Below are positions 9,536 to 17,230 of a stretch of 36,774 nt of DNA, piece after piece. The notes below the pieces were generated by a model. That model made no database searches and was not told the DNA's origin. It was given only the letters and a program-made list of their open reading frames with translations. The translations under genes were made by a program, and so were the position numbers. Location of the stretch: assembly GCA_028877265.1 (NCBI GenBank), contig JAPPGX010000165.1, positions 1-36,774 on the forward strand, read 5' to 3'. This DNA comes from Acidobacteriota bacterium (GTDB lineage Bacteria > Acidobacteriota > Vicinamibacteria > Marinacidobacterales > Marinacidobacteraceae). Within the stretch, counting starts at the first letter, position 1, and every line of letters starts with the position of its first letter.

Positions 9536-11061
9536 CTTCCCTCGCGCGGGCGGAGGTGCGGGAAGAGGATCACGTCGCGGATCGCCGGGGAGTTCGTGAG
9601 CAGCATGGCGACCCGGTCCACCCCGACCCCGCAGCCGCCGGTCGGCGGCAACCCGTGGCGGAGGGCCTCGATGTAGTCCCAGTCCATGGCGTGCTCCTCG
9701 CCCGCCTGGCGCTTCGCCATCTGTTCGCCGAAGCGGGCCGCCTGCTCGTCCGGGTCGTTCAGCTCGGAGAACCCGTTCGCGATCTCGAGCCCGCCGGCGA
9801 AGAGTTCGAACCGCTCCGTGATGCCGGGCTCGTCCGGGCTCGCCTTCGAGAGCGGGGAAACCTCGACGGGGTAGCCGGTCACGAAGGTGGGCTGGATGAG
9901 GCGCCGCTCGGCAAGGGCCTCGAAGAGGCTGAGCAGCAGCTTGCCGGCGCTCTCGTCGGGCGGCAGCGGGAGGTCGAGCTGCCGGTGCGCCTCCGCCAGC
10001 GGCGCGGCCGACCGGAGGTCGTCATCCTCGAGCGCCACCCCGTGCTCCTTCAGCGCCGCCCCGGTGACCTCCAGCAGGGAGACCCGCGCGAACGGCTTCT
10101 CGAACCGGATCTCCTCGTCCCCGAAGACCGCCGGCTCGCCGCCGCGCACCGCCCGCGCCGCCGCGATCACCAGGCGCTCGGTGATCTCCATCATGTCGGC
10201 GCAGTCGCTGAACGCCCGGTAGAACTCCAGCATGGTGAACTCGGGGTTGTGCCGGGTGGAGAGCCCCTCGTTCCGGAAGTTCCGGTTGATCTCGTAGACC
10301 CGCGGGAACCCCCCCACCACCAGCCGCTTCAGGTAGAGCTCGGGCGCCACCCGCAGGTAGAGGTCGATCCCGAGCGCCCGGTGCCGGGTCTGGAACGGCC
10401 GGGCGGCCGCGCCGGTGGCGAGCGGCTGGAGCATCGGCGTCTCCACCTCGAGGAAACCCTCGCCGTCCATGAAGCGGCGCATCGCGGACACCATCCCCGC
10501 CCGGCTGCGGAACACCTCACGGGTGCGCGGGTTGCCGAGGAGATCCAGGTAGCGCTGCCGGTAACGGGTGTCGCGGTCGGTGAGGCCGTGCCACTTCTCG
10601 GGCAGCGGCAGCAGGGCCTTCGCCAGGAAGGACAGCGAGTCGGCCCGCACGGTGAGTTCTCCGGTCCGGGTCCGGAAGATGGGACCGGTGACGCCCGCCC
10701 AGTCCCCGAGGTCGAGCGCCTTCGAGACCGCGAAATCCCGCTCGGAGAGCACGTCCCGCCGAACGTGCGCCTGGAGCGTCCCGGGTCCTTCGGAAAGCCG
10801 CAGGAACGCGGCCTTCCCGAACGACCGGATGGCGACGACCCGGCCGCCGACCCGCACCGTCCGCTCCGCCTCCGGGATCGCGTCGAGCCCCGGCCCGTCC
10901 AGATCGCCGAACGTCTCCGCCGCCTGTTCCAGGGTGTGGGAGGCGGCGAACCGGCTCGGCCACGCGGGAACGCCGAGGTCTTCGATCTCGGCCAGCTTCC
11001 GGCGGCGGTCCCGTTCGTCCCGGTTCATGGCCGGCTCGCGGTCCGCGGCGTCGTCGCTCAT
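9532..11061 (-). CDS. lysS: Lysyl-tRNA synthetase, class II
   Basis: A 509-residue class II lysyl-tRNA synthetase, close to the usual 500-505. An N-terminal anticodon-binding OB fold (about 60-165, VRVGGRVVAIRSFGKAAFLRL) precedes the catalytic core. Motif 2 is seen as FRNEGLSTRHNPEFTMLEFY and motif 3 as GCGVGVDRVAMLL near the C-terminus, with YLDLLGNPRTREVFRSRA at the start of the core. It charges tRNA-Lys in the cytoplasm. The start ATG overlaps the nusB stop (ATGA). An in-frame ATG eleven codons later (MNRDERDRR) is an alternative that trims a poorly conserved tail. The coupling to NusB upstream and LolC downstream is probably organisational rather than functional. Confidence 0.96.
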   Translation of the reverse strand: MSDDAADREPAMNRDERDRRRKLAEIEDLGVPAWPSRFAASHTLEQAAETFGDLDGPGLDAIPEAERTVRVGGRVVAIRSFGKAAFLRLSEGPGTLQAHVRRDVLSERDFAVSKALDLGDWAGVTGPIFRTRTGELTVRADSLSFLAKALLPLPEKWHGLTDRDTRYRQRYLDLLGNPRTREVFRSRAGMVSAMRRFMDGEGFLEVETPMLQPLATGAAARPFQTRHRALGIDLYLRVAPELYLKRLVVGGFPRVYEINRNFRNEGLSTRHNPEFTMLEFYRAFSDCADMMEITERLVIAAARAVRGGEPAVFGDEEIRFEKPFARVSLLEVTGAALKEHGVALEDDDLRSAAPLAEAHRQLDLPLPPDESAGKLLLSLFEALAERRLIQPTFVTGYPVEVSPLSKASPDEPGITERFELFAGGLEIANGFSELNDPDEQAARFGEQMAKRQAGEEHAMDWDYIEALRHGLPPTGGCGVGVDRVAMLLTNSPAIRDVILFPHLRPREGR

Positions 11062-11522
11062 GACCCGTCCGAGCCGGCGGCCTGCGGCGCGGCCGGCTCG
11101 TCCGTCTTTCCGAGGCGCTTGACGACCCCGTCGAGCACCGCGTGGACGAAGGAGGTGGAGTCCTCGCCCGCGTAGCGGCGGGCGACCTCGATGGCCTCGC
11201 TCAGTACCACCCGGGGCGGCGTGCTCGCGGTCAGCAGCTCGGCGACCGCCACCCGGAGGACGCTTCGTTCCACCCGCCCCATGTTCTCCTTCCAGAAGGG
11301 CTTGGTGGTCTCGTCGAGACAGCGGTCGATCTCCTCGATCCGTTCCCAGGCGGCGTTCGCGAGCGCCTCGGCGAACTCCAGGTGCACGTCGCTGGCGCGG
11401 GTGAGGTCCCGCACGCCCGCCACGGTGGCCGGCGGCGACCCCGGGTTCGCGTCCCACGAGGACAGCATCTGCGCCGCGAGTTCGCGCCCCCGCCGGCGCT
11501 GGCGGGCGGTTCGGGGGTCCAC
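11058..11522 (-). CDS. nusB: Transcription antitermination factor NusB
   Basis: A 154-residue all-helical NusB. RTARQRRRGRELAAQML is the RNA-binding Arg-rich first helix, and the C-terminal half has the family pattern ERSVLRVAVAELL...VVLSEAIEVARRYAGEDSTSFVHAVLDGV. NusB with NusE (S10) binds boxA RNA to promote antitermination on rRNA operons. The GTG at 11522 is chosen as start: GGGGAGG lies five bases before it and it follows the ribH stop by one base. RibH followed by NusB is a widely conserved gene pair, which supports both calls. Confidence 0.93.
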   Translation of the reverse strand: MDPRTARQRRRGRELAAQMLSSWDANPGSPPATVAGVRDLTRASDVHLEFAEALANAAWERIEEIDRCLDETTKPFWKENMGRVERSVLRVAVAELLTASTPPRVVLSEAIEVARRYAGEDSTSFVHAVLDGVVKRLGKTDEPAAPQAAGSDGS

Positions 11523-11523
11523 G

Positions 11524-12051
11524 TCAGCCTCCCCGGGGTGCGGAAACCGGGCCGAGGTCGAGGCCGGGCCGTTCTCCGAGCCGCCGGCGGGCGCGCAGCA
11601 GACCGGCAACGGCCCGCGCCGCGTCCTCCCCGCGATTCCCCCTGGCGCCCCCAGAACGGGCGTCGGCCTGTTCGGCGCTGTCCACGGTGAGCACCGCGTT
11701 GCCCACGGGAATCCGGGTGCGGACGCCGATCTCGAGGAGTCCGGTGGTCACCGCCTCGGCGAGGTGCCGGTCGTGGGAGGTCTCCCCCTTCACGATCGAG
11801 GCGCAGGCGACGATGCCGTCCACGCGCCCGGAGTCCGCCAGCCAGCCGGCCAGTTGGGCGACCTCGAAGGCGGCCGGCGCCGGATGACGGGAAACGTCGG
11901 CTCCCTCGCTCCGGAGCCAGCGCTCGGCGGCGTCGGCGAGGCGGGCCGAGGGCTCGTCCCGTTCCGAGAGCACGATCCCGACGTGGGCCCCGGCAAGAGG
12001 GCCGTTCTGCGTCCGCCCGCTGTCCCGCCCGGGCGCGGGATCAGGCGCCAC
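11524..12051 (-). CDS. ribH: Divergent 6,7-dimethyl-8-ribityllumazine synthase (RibH)
   Basis: A 175-residue RibH-family protein. The catalytic block is IVKGETSHDRHLAEAVTTGL with the His (about residue 93) in place, and the C-terminal part VPVGNAVLTVDSAEQA...GNRGEDAARA-type pattern fits the family. Other hallmarks are altered: the N-terminal substrate-binding RFN reads SERDE, and the VPGAFE loop reads APAAFE. The family joins ribityl-aminouracil with dihydroxybutanone phosphate to make the lumazine precursor of riboflavin. Position directly before nusB is the classic ribH-nusB order and supports the call. The start is taken as the GTG at 12051, overlapping the end of the hydratase gene by 11 nt; no good ribosome site is visible. 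No other riboflavin genes are in the window. Confidence 0.78.
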   Translation of the reverse strand: MAPDPAPGRDSGRTQNGPLAGAHVGIVLSERDEPSARLADAAERWLRSEGADVSRHPAPAAFEVAQLAGWLADSGRVDGIVACASIVKGETSHDRHLAEAVTTGLLEIGVRTRIPVGNAVLTVDSAEQADARSGGARGNRGEDAARAVAGLLRARRRLGERPGLDLGPVSAPRGG

Positions 12052-12832
12052 GGAACCGCGCCGGGCGCTTCTCCAGGAACGCGCCCGTGCCCTCCCGCAT
12101 GTCGTCGCTACCGGCGAGCGACGCAAAGAGCGAGGCCTCGGACAGCAGGCCGTCCTCGAGGCCTGACAGCCCCGCGTCCACCGCGAGGAGCGCGTTGCGC
12201 ACCGCCAGCGGCCCGTTCGCGAGCACCCGGTCGAGGAGCGCCGCCGCGCCTTCCACGGCATCCTCGTGGACCGCGTCCACGAGGCCCGCGGCGAGCGCCT
12301 CCTCGCTCCCCACCGGCTCCCCGGTGAGGATCATGCGGAGCGCCCGGCCCCGTCCGATCAGGCGGGGGAGCCGCTGGGTGCCGCCGTATCCGGGAATGAC
12401 GCCGAGCTTCACCTCGGGCAGTCCGAGCCTCGCCTTCGGGCCGGCCACCCGCAGGTGGCAGGCGAGTGCGAGCTCGAGCCCGCCACCGAGGGCGTAGCCC
12501 CCGATCGCGGCGATCACCGGCTTCCCGGTGCCCTCGATGATGCGCATGACCTCCTGGCCGCGGCGCGCGAACTGGAACGCCGCTTCCGGGGTGAGGTCCC
12601 GCAGCTCGGAGATGTCCGCCCCGGCGACGAAGGCGCGGCCGCCGGCGCCGGTGAGGACGATGCCGTCCAGCTCCGGGTCCGCCCCGAGTTCCTCGAAGGC
12701 GGCGGCGAGGGCCTCCACCAGGTCCCGGTTCAGGGCGTTGAGCGCCTGCGGCCGGTTCACGGTGACGAGGGCGTAGGCGTGTCCCTTCGCCGTCTCCCGG
12801 CGTTCGCGCACGAGGGCGCCGCGCTCCGTCAC
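12041..12832 (-). CDS. Enoyl-CoA hydratase/isomerase (crotonase family)
   Basis: A 263-residue crotonase, the usual length. GADISELRDL and GGYALGGGLELALACH form the oxyanion-hole region. Both catalytic glutamates of enoyl-CoA hydratase are present, one in GGGLELALA and one in GLPEVKLGVIPGYGGTQRLPRLIG. It likely hydrates short-chain enoyl-CoA (for example crotonyl-CoA) in fatty-acid or butanoate metabolism. The upstream gene is an acetyl-CoA C-acetyltransferase, so the pair covers two beta-oxidation steps. The GTG start overlaps the thiolase stop (GTGA), and a GGAG lies about 12 nt upstream. Confidence 0.9.
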   Translation of the reverse strand: MTERGALVRERRETAKGHAYALVTVNRPQALNALNRDLVEALAAAFEELGADPELDGIVLTGAGGRAFVAGADISELRDLTPEAAFQFARRGQEVMRIIEGTGKPVIAAIGGYALGGGLELALACHLRVAGPKARLGLPEVKLGVIPGYGGTQRLPRLIGRGRALRMILTGEPVGSEEALAAGLVDAVHEDAVEGAAALLDRVLANGPLAVRNALLAVDAGLSGLEDGLLSEASLFASLAGSDDMREGTGAFLEKRPARFRGA

Positions 12833-14067
12833 GCCGACGCTCCGTTGCCGGCGGCGTTCCCCGCCGCCTCGACGACCATGGCAATGCCCTGGCCGCCGCC
12901 GATGCAGGCGGTGGCGAGGCCGTAGCGCCCGCCGGAACGCCGGAGCTCCAGGAGGAGGGTGAGCAGCAGGCGCGTTCCGGTCGCGCCGAGCGGGTGCCCG
13001 AGGGCGATGGCGCCGCCGTTCACGTTGACCCGCTCGCGGTCGAGCCCGAGTTCGCGCTCGACGGCGAGGTACTGAGGAGCGAACGCCTCGTTCACCTCGA
13101 TCCGGTCCATGTCCCCGAGTCCGAGCCCCGCCGCCTGGACCGCCGCCCGGCTGGCGGGCACCGGCCCGAGCCCCATGATCTCGGGAGGCACCCCGGCGGT
13201 GGCCCAGGAGACGATGCGGCCGAGCGGAGATCCATCCCGCACCGCGGGAGTGTCCTCGCGCGCCACCACGAAGGCGGCGCCGCCGTCCACGATGCCGCTC
13301 GCGTTCCCGGCAGTGACCAGCCCGTCCTTCCGGAAGGCCGGACGGAGCCGCGCGAGGCCCTCGCGCGTCGTCTGCGGCCGCCGGTGTCCGTCCTCGGACA
13401 CCACGTGCTCGCCCTTCCGGGTCTTCACGGTGACGGGAACGATCTCCTCGGCGTGCGACCCGGCCCGGTAGGCCCGGTCCGCGGTCGCCTGGCTGCGCAG
13501 GGCGACCTCGTCGGATTCCTCGCGGGTGACCCCGGTCCGCTCGGCCACGTTCTCCGCGGTGTCGGACATGGAGAGCCCGCACCGGCCGTCGGTGAGCGCG
13601 GCCACCAGGCTGTCCTCGAGCTTGCCGTGGCCGAGCCGGAGCCCCGCGCGTGCGCCCCGCACCACGAAGGGCGCCTGGCTCATGGACTCCATCCCGCCGG
13701 CGAGCACGACCTCCGCCTCACCCGCGAGCATCTGGTGCGCCGCGGAGATCACCGCCTGGATCCCCGAGCCGCAGAGCCGGTTCACCGTCAGCGCCGGCAC
13801 GGAATCGGGGAGACCGGCGCCGAGACCGACGTGGCGGGCGCCGTAGATGGCGTCGGCGGTCGTCTGCTGGGCGTTCCCGATCACCACGTGGTCCACCTGG
13901 TCCGGTTCCACACCCGAGCGGTCCAACGCACCCTTCGCCGCCTCCGCGCCCAGCTCGATCGCGCTGAATCCCGCGAGGTCCCCGAGGAAGGGGGTCATGG
14001 GGGTCCGCGCCCCCGCTACGAACCAGATTCCCGACGCCGGAGCGGCGGCGTTTCTGGGCGGGCTCAT
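12829..14067 (-). CDS. Acetyl-CoA C-acetyltransferase / beta-ketothiolase
   Basis: A 412-residue thiolase. The nucleophilic Cys is at about residue 99 ([11 protein letters not shown]), the active-site His at about 358 ([14 protein letters not shown]) and the second catalytic Cys at about 388 ([10 protein letters not shown]). [11 protein letters not shown] and EVNEAFA are further family marks. It condenses or cleaves acyl-CoA and acetyl-CoA. Degradative versus biosynthetic direction cannot be settled from sequence, but the crotonase next door favours beta-oxidation or acetoacetyl-CoA metabolism. First gene of the 14-kb minus-strand run. A TACGCT element lies 10 nt before the ATG and could be the -10 box of the whole run. 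Confidence 0.95.
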   Translation of the reverse strand: MSPPRNAAAPASGIWFVAGARTPMTPFLGDLAGFSAIELGAEAAKGALDRSGVEPDQVDHVVIGNAQQTTADAIYGARHVGLGAGLPDSVPALTVNRLCGSGIQAVISAAHQMLAGEAEVVLAGGMESMSQAPFVVRGARAGLRLGHGKLEDSLVAALTDGRCGLSMSDTAENVAERTGVTREESDEVALRSQATADRAYRAGSHAEEIVPVTVKTRKGEHVVSEDGHRRPQTTREGLARLRPAFRKDGLVTAGNASGIVDGGAAFVVAREDTPAVRDGSPLGRIVSWATAGVPPEIMGLGPVPASRAAVQAAGLGLGDMDRIEVNEAFAPQYLAVERELGLDRERVNVNGGAIALGHPLGATGTRLLLTLLLELRRSGGRYGLATACIGGGQGIAMVVEAAGNAAGNGASA

Positions 14068-14077
14068 GGCGGGCGAA

Positions 14078-14083
14078 AGCGTA
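14078..14083 (-). promoter_or_regulatory. Putative -10 box at the head of the minus-strand run
   Basis: TACGCT on the minus strand, ten bases before the thiolase ATG, with no Shine-Dalgarno between. The string GATACGCTTTC is shared with the ferredoxin gene upstream region (24993-25003). It fits a TANNNT -10 element giving a very short or absent leader. No clear -35 box. Confidence 0.35.
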
Positions 14084-14150
14084 TCGCGCGACTACGGCGG
14101 CGGGTCAGGTCCCGGTCGCGCTGGCACCCCCTCGGCCCGCCTGGCCCACA

Positions 14151-14310
14151 CGGCTTGGAACGCCGGCTTCAGCCGGCACAGCCCGCCGGAGGCGGGCGGC
14201 GGGACGGACCTCATTCACCGAGATGGCGCGGCTGCGCGCGCCAATGCACGCGGGGTAGCGATGAACCGCCTGCGGGCCGCTGTGCCGGCTGAAGCCGGCG
14301 TTCCAAGCCG
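14151..14310. repeat. Perfect 32-bp inverted repeat made of family B palindromes
   Basis: Bases 14151-14182 are the exact reverse complement of 14279-14310, separated by 96 bp. Each arm itself contains a short palindrome, GCCGGCTTCAGCCGGC in one orientation and its complement in the other, followed by GTTCCAAGCCG. That flank is shared with the family A repeats, so A and B look like variants of one scaffold. Two inverted REP-like units facing each other form a BIME-like pair. The 96-bp interior has no recognised content. Confidence 0.8.
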
Positions 14311-14380
14311 GGGACGCCATCTCCGCTCTTGAGTTCCACGCCGGGGCGGGAGCCGGCTTCGCGCGGTGGAGTCGCGATGT

Positions 14381-14432
14381 GCGCGGCGCGGCGCGCCGCG
14401 CGTGCCGGTCTGGAGACCGGCGTTCCCAGCCG
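14381..14432 (+). repeat. Palindromic dispersed repeat, family A, copy 3 (two-hairpin form)
   Basis: A GC-only palindrome (14381-14390 against 14392-14401) is followed by GCCGGTCTGGAGACCGGC (about 14404-14421), then GTTCCCAGCCGG. It has the same order and orientation of parts as copy 2 (118-164) and, on the other strand, copy 4 (25359-25400). Confidence 0.75.
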
Positions 14433-14468
14433 GCGCGTCGTCCGGGCGGTTCCCGCACCCCGCCCGGT

Positions 14469-14474
14469 TACGAT
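14469..14474 (+). promoter_or_regulatory. Putative -10 box for the 14481 gene
   Basis: TACGAT, six bases before the ATG at 14481, with no Shine-Dalgarno in between. The spacing suggests a leaderless or near-leaderless transcript. No convincing -35 element. Confidence 0.35.
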
Positions 14475-14480
14475 TCCGGG

Positions 14481-14954
14481 ATGGCCGAGGCACGGGCGCG
14501 GGCGAGCGCCCGACAGGAACCCCGGGCCGGCAGCCGCGAGGAGTCCAACCCGTTGCTGTACTGCGCCCTGGGCCTCGCGGTCCCTGGGCTCGGGCACATC
14601 GCGCTGGGCCGGCGGGGCACGGGCGCGGTGTTCCTGGTCAGCATCGGGCTGCTGTTCGTCTGCGGCATCCGGATGGAGGGCGAGCTTTTCCCCTTCGAGG
14701 CCGCCGCCCCGCTGACGCTGCTCGCGGGAATGGCGGAGATGGGGGCCGGCGCCTTCTACGTGGCGGCCCGTATGCTGGGACTCGGCGCCGGGAACCCCGA
14801 AGCGCCCACCTACGAGTACGGGTACGCCTTCCTCATCGTGGCGGGTCTCCTGAACATGCTCGTGGTTCTCGACGCCTGGGATATCGCGACGGGAGCCAAG
14901 GAGTCCGCGGACGACACGGCGGCTGCCGGCGAGGCTGCGAGCGCCGCGCGATGA
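14481..14954 (+). CDS. Uncharacterised membrane protein (resembles DUF6677-type)
   Basis: A 157-residue integral membrane protein. After a polar N-terminal tail (about 1-22) come four likely membrane segments: about 23-40 (LLYCALGLAVPGLGHIALG), about 45-60 (GAVFLVSIGLLFVCGI), about 70-95, and about 113-133 (YAFLIVAGLLNMLVVLDAW). The tail is Ala-rich and acidic. The PGLGH...G-RRGTG turn is like that of small TM2-type and DUF6677 membrane proteins, which I recall from Acidobacteriota, so the family link is tentative. Its stop overlaps the ATG of the next small membrane gene (ATGA), so the two are coupled and perhaps act together. Function unknown. Confidence 0.8.
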   Translation: MAEARARASARQEPRAGSREESNPLLYCALGLAVPGLGHIALGRRGTGAVFLVSIGLLFVCGIRMEGELFPFEAAAPLTLLAGMAEMGAGAFYVAARMLGLGAGNPEAPTYEYGYAFLIVAGLLNMLVVLDAWDIATGAKESADDTAAAGEAASAAR

Positions 14955-15121
14955 GTCATTTCGCCGCGCTCGTCCTCTTCGCGGCGCTGGTCTCCCCCGC
15001 CTTCGCCTGTCTCATGCGCGAGGGATGGGCGGCGCGGCTCCGCTTCACCGCCTGGGCCTTCCTCAGCTTCGTGGGGTTCGCGGTGGGAATCGGCTGGATC
15101 ATGTATCTGGCGGGCGGCTGA
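14951..15121 (+). CDS. Small two-helix membrane protein, unknown function
   Basis: A 56-residue protein with two hydrophobic helices: about residues 4-20 (FAALVLFAALVSPAFAC) and about 33-54 (AWAFLSFVGFAVGIGWIMYLAGG). They are joined by a short basic loop (MREGWAARLRF). The ATG overlaps the stop of the preceding gene (ATGA), which is good evidence that this short frame is real. It is followed 24 bp later by the nucleoside transporter. I do not recognise a family. It may be an accessory subunit of the preceding membrane protein or of the transporter. Confidence 0.7.
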   Translation: MSHFAALVLFAALVSPAFACLMREGWAARLRFTAWAFLSFVGFAVGIGWIMYLAGG

Positions 15122-15145
15122 TCCGGATCGACCGCCTGTCGAACC

Positions 15146-16351
15146 ATGGCGCTACTCCCGGTCCTCGGGATTGCGGTCCTGATCGGGATCGCGTGGGCCA
15201 TCTCCACCGACCGGCGCCGTTTTCCGTGGCGGGTGGTTGCCTGGTCGCTCGCGATCCAGGTGGCGTTCGCGCTCCTCGTCCTCAAGAGCTCCGGGGGCGC
15301 CGCGGTGCTCTCGACGGTCGCGAACGGGGTGGACCTCGCGCTCCGGCAGGCGAACGCCGGCATCGAGCTCCTCTTCGGGCCGCTGGCCGACCGGGAGCGC
15401 TTCGGCGTCATCCTCGCGATCTCGGCGCTCCCCGCCATCGTCTACGTGGCGTCGGTGTTCTCGGTCCTCTACTACCTGGGCATCCTGCAGCTCGCCGTGG
15501 TCGGGATGGCCAAGGTGATGGTCCGCACCTTCGGAACCAGCGGCGCGGAGACGCTCGCCGCCGCCGGCAACGTGTTCATGGGCCAGACGGAGGCCCCGCT
15601 GCTGGTAGCGCCGTATCTCGAGCGCATGACGCGCTCCGAGCTCCACGCGGTCATGGTCTCGGGGATGGCGACCGTGTCCGGCGGGATGCTCGCCGCCTAC
15701 ATCGCGCTGGGCGTGGACGCCCGCTTCCTGCTCGCGGCGAGCCTCGTGAACGCCCCCGCGGCGCTCATGATGGCCAAGATCATCGTTCCCGAGACCGGGA
15801 AACCGCAGACCGCCGGACGCGTCGAACACCGGGTCGAGCGCAGCGAGGTGAACCTCATCGATGCGGCGGCGACGGGCGCCTCCGCCGGCATGAAGCTGGT
15901 GCTGAACGTGGTGGCGATGCTCATTGCGTTCCTCAGCATCGTGGCGCTCGTCAACCTGCCGCTCGGCGCGGTGGGCCTGTCGCTCTCGGACATTCTGGGA
16001 TGGGTGTTCGCCCCCATCGCCTTCCTGGTGGGCGTTCCGGCCGGCGAGGTCAACACCGTCGCCGCCATGCTCGGGAAGAAGGTCATCCTCAATGAGTTCG
16101 TCGCCTACCTCGACCTGACCGCGCTCCGGGCGGCGGGAATGCTGTCCGCGAAGAGCGAGGTCATCGCGACCTTCGCGCTCTGCGGGTTCGCGAATCTCGG
16201 GTCGGTCGGCATCCAGATCGGCGGCATCGGAGCGATCGCGCCGGGACGCAAGAAGGACCTGGCCCGCCTCGGCCTGCGGGCCCTCGCCGGGGGGACGCTC
16301 GCGACTCTGGTCACCGCGGCGATCGCGGGGATGCTCGCGGGGACGGCATGA
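15146..16351 (+). CDS. nupC: Concentrative nucleoside transporter (NupC/CNT family)
   Basis: A 401-residue membrane protein with the CNT layout. The N-terminal helices (ALLPVLGIAVLIGIAWAIS) are followed by a core carrying the family motif GNVFMGQTEAPLLVAPYL (about 145-165). The second half has GEVNTVAAMLGKKVILNEFVAYLDL and CGFANLGSVGIQIGGIGAIAP, corresponding to the two substrate-binding hairpin/unwound-helix regions. It imports nucleosides with H+ or Na+. The coupled downstream gene (ATGA overlap) encodes purine nucleoside phosphorylase, so uptake and phosphorolysis are linked, and purine nucleosides are the likely cargo. Confidence 0.95.
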   Translation: MALLPVLGIAVLIGIAWAISTDRRRFPWRVVAWSLAIQVAFALLVLKSSGGAAVLSTVANGVDLALRQANAGIELLFGPLADRERFGVILAISALPAIVYVASVFSVLYYLGILQLAVVGMAKVMVRTFGTSGAETLAAAGNVFMGQTEAPLLVAPYLERMTRSELHAVMVSGMATVSGGMLAAYIALGVDARFLLAASLVNAPAALMMAKIIVPETGKPQTAGRVEHRVERSEVNLIDAAATGASAGMKLVLNVVAMLIAFLSIVALVNLPLGAVGLSLSDILGWVFAPIAFLVGVPAGEVNTVAAMLGKKVILNEFVAYLDLTALRAAGMLSAKSEVIATFALCGFANLGSVGIQIGGIGAIAPGRKKDLARLGLRALAGGTLATLVTAAIAGMLAGTA

Positions 16352-17208
16352 AGACCGAAACGGCCGCCCTGCTCCGGGAGGCGGCCGGAACCGTCCGGCG
16401 TTGGTGGGGGGAGGAGCGGCGCTTTCCGGAAACCGGGGTCGTCCTCGGTTCCGGGCTTGCCGGAGCGGCGGATGCGGTCCTGGACGCCCGCTCCCTGCCC
16501 TACCGGGAGATCCCGGGACTCCGGGAATGTTCGGCGCCGGGGCACCGCAGCCGTCTCCTGGCCGGCGAACTGGCCGGAGCATCGGGAACGCGGCCGGCGG
16601 TCGCCATGCTGCTCGGCAGGCACCATCTCTACGAGGGGTGGACTCCGGAGGAGGCGGTCTTCGGGGTGCGCCTTCTCGGAACCCTCGGGGTGCGGCGCCT
16701 GGTGCTCACCGCGGCGGTGGGGGCCATCCACCCGGAACTCCGGGTCGGGGATTTCCTGCGGATCGACGACCACCTCAACCTGACCGGGGCAAGTCCGCTC
16801 GAGGGCCCGGAACCCGGACCGGAACCGCGGTTTCCCGACCTGACGCGGGCGTGGGACGACGAACTGGGCGCGGCGCTGACCCGGGCGGCCGGCCGGCTCG
16901 GGATGCCGCTCCTGTCCGGGGTCTACGCGGGAGTGCGGGGTCCGCAGTTCGAGACCCCGGCCGAGATCCGCATGCTACGGACGCTGGGGGCCGACGTGGT
17001 GGGCATGTCCGTGGTGCACGAGGCCATCGCGGCCCGGCACCTCGGGATCCGGCTGGCCGGACTGGCCTTCGCCTCGAACCTCGCCGCCGGGATCGGGGAA
17101 GGCCCGCTCGATGCGGCGCACGTGAACGAGGCCGCGGCGCGCGCGGTGCCGGACCTGGTGCGGCTGCTCGGCGCGGCGGTGGAAGAGCCGGCGTTCGGGG
17201 GGGGCTGA
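16348..17208 (+). CDS. Purine nucleoside phosphorylase (trimeric, PNP/MTAP family)
   Basis: A 286-residue PNP. VVLGSGLAG is the phosphate loop, GRHHLYEGW corresponds to the family GRxHxYEG, and the large block GVYAGVRGPQFETPAEIRMLRTLGADVVGMS is diagnostic. SNLAAGI carries the conserved base-binding Asn. The usual TNAAGG loop reads TAAVGAIHP, a mild departure. It splits purine nucleosides with phosphate to free base and ribose-1-phosphate. Translationally coupled to the CNT transporter before it, and facing a hypoxanthine phosphoribosyltransferase gene that would reclaim the base. Inosine/guanosine specificity (PunA-type) is likely rather than proven. Confidence 0.93.
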   Translation: MKTETAALLREAAGTVRRWWGEERRFPETGVVLGSGLAGAADAVLDARSLPYREIPGLRECSAPGHRSRLLAGELAGASGTRPAVAMLLGRHHLYEGWTPEEAVFGVRLLGTLGVRRLVLTAAVGAIHPELRVGDFLRIDDHLNLTGASPLEGPEPGPEPRFPDLTRAWDDELGAALTRAAGRLGMPLLSGVYAGVRGPQFETPAEIRMLRTLGADVVGMSVVHEAIAARHLGIRLAGLAFASNLAAGIGEGPLDAAHVNEAAARAVPDLVRLLGAAVEEPAFGGG

Positions 17209-17215
17209 CGCGAAG

Positions 17216-17230
17216 GGGGCTCGGCGCCCC
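17216..17230. terminator. Short hairpin between convergent genes
   Basis: GGGGC and GCCCC pair around a five-base loop in the 21-bp gap between the converging pnp and hpt genes. It could help end both transcripts but is short, has no T-tract on the plus side and overlaps the hpt stop codon. Confidence 0.25.

Larger units (their letters stand above)
14084..14480. other. Intergenic region between divergent genes, repeat-rich, no gene seen
   Basis: The gap between the divergent thiolase and membrane-protein genes is about 413 bp. It contains no reading frame with coding character. It holds a perfect 32-bp inverted repeat (14151-14182 with 14279-14310), GC-rich filler, and a two-hairpin family A repeat (14381-14432). 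Short frames here are GC-rich spurious frames over palindromes. Divergent promoters for the two flanking operons must lie here or at its edges. Confidence 0.7.

Noticed and set aside
12052..12120. FMN riboswitch before the lumazine synthase gene
   Set aside because: The gene start lies inside the preceding hydratase gene with no leader, so there is no room for a riboswitch.
118..14432. CRISPR array suggested by repeated palindromic units
   Set aside because: The copies are isolated, in different orientations and thousands of bases apart, with no regular spacers and no cas genes.
15146..17208. The nucleoside transporter, phosphorylase and phosphoribosyltransferase as a novel defence or signalling island
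   Set aside because: Domains are ordinary purine salvage enzymes with intact catalytic residues. Nothing in the neighbourhood points to defence.
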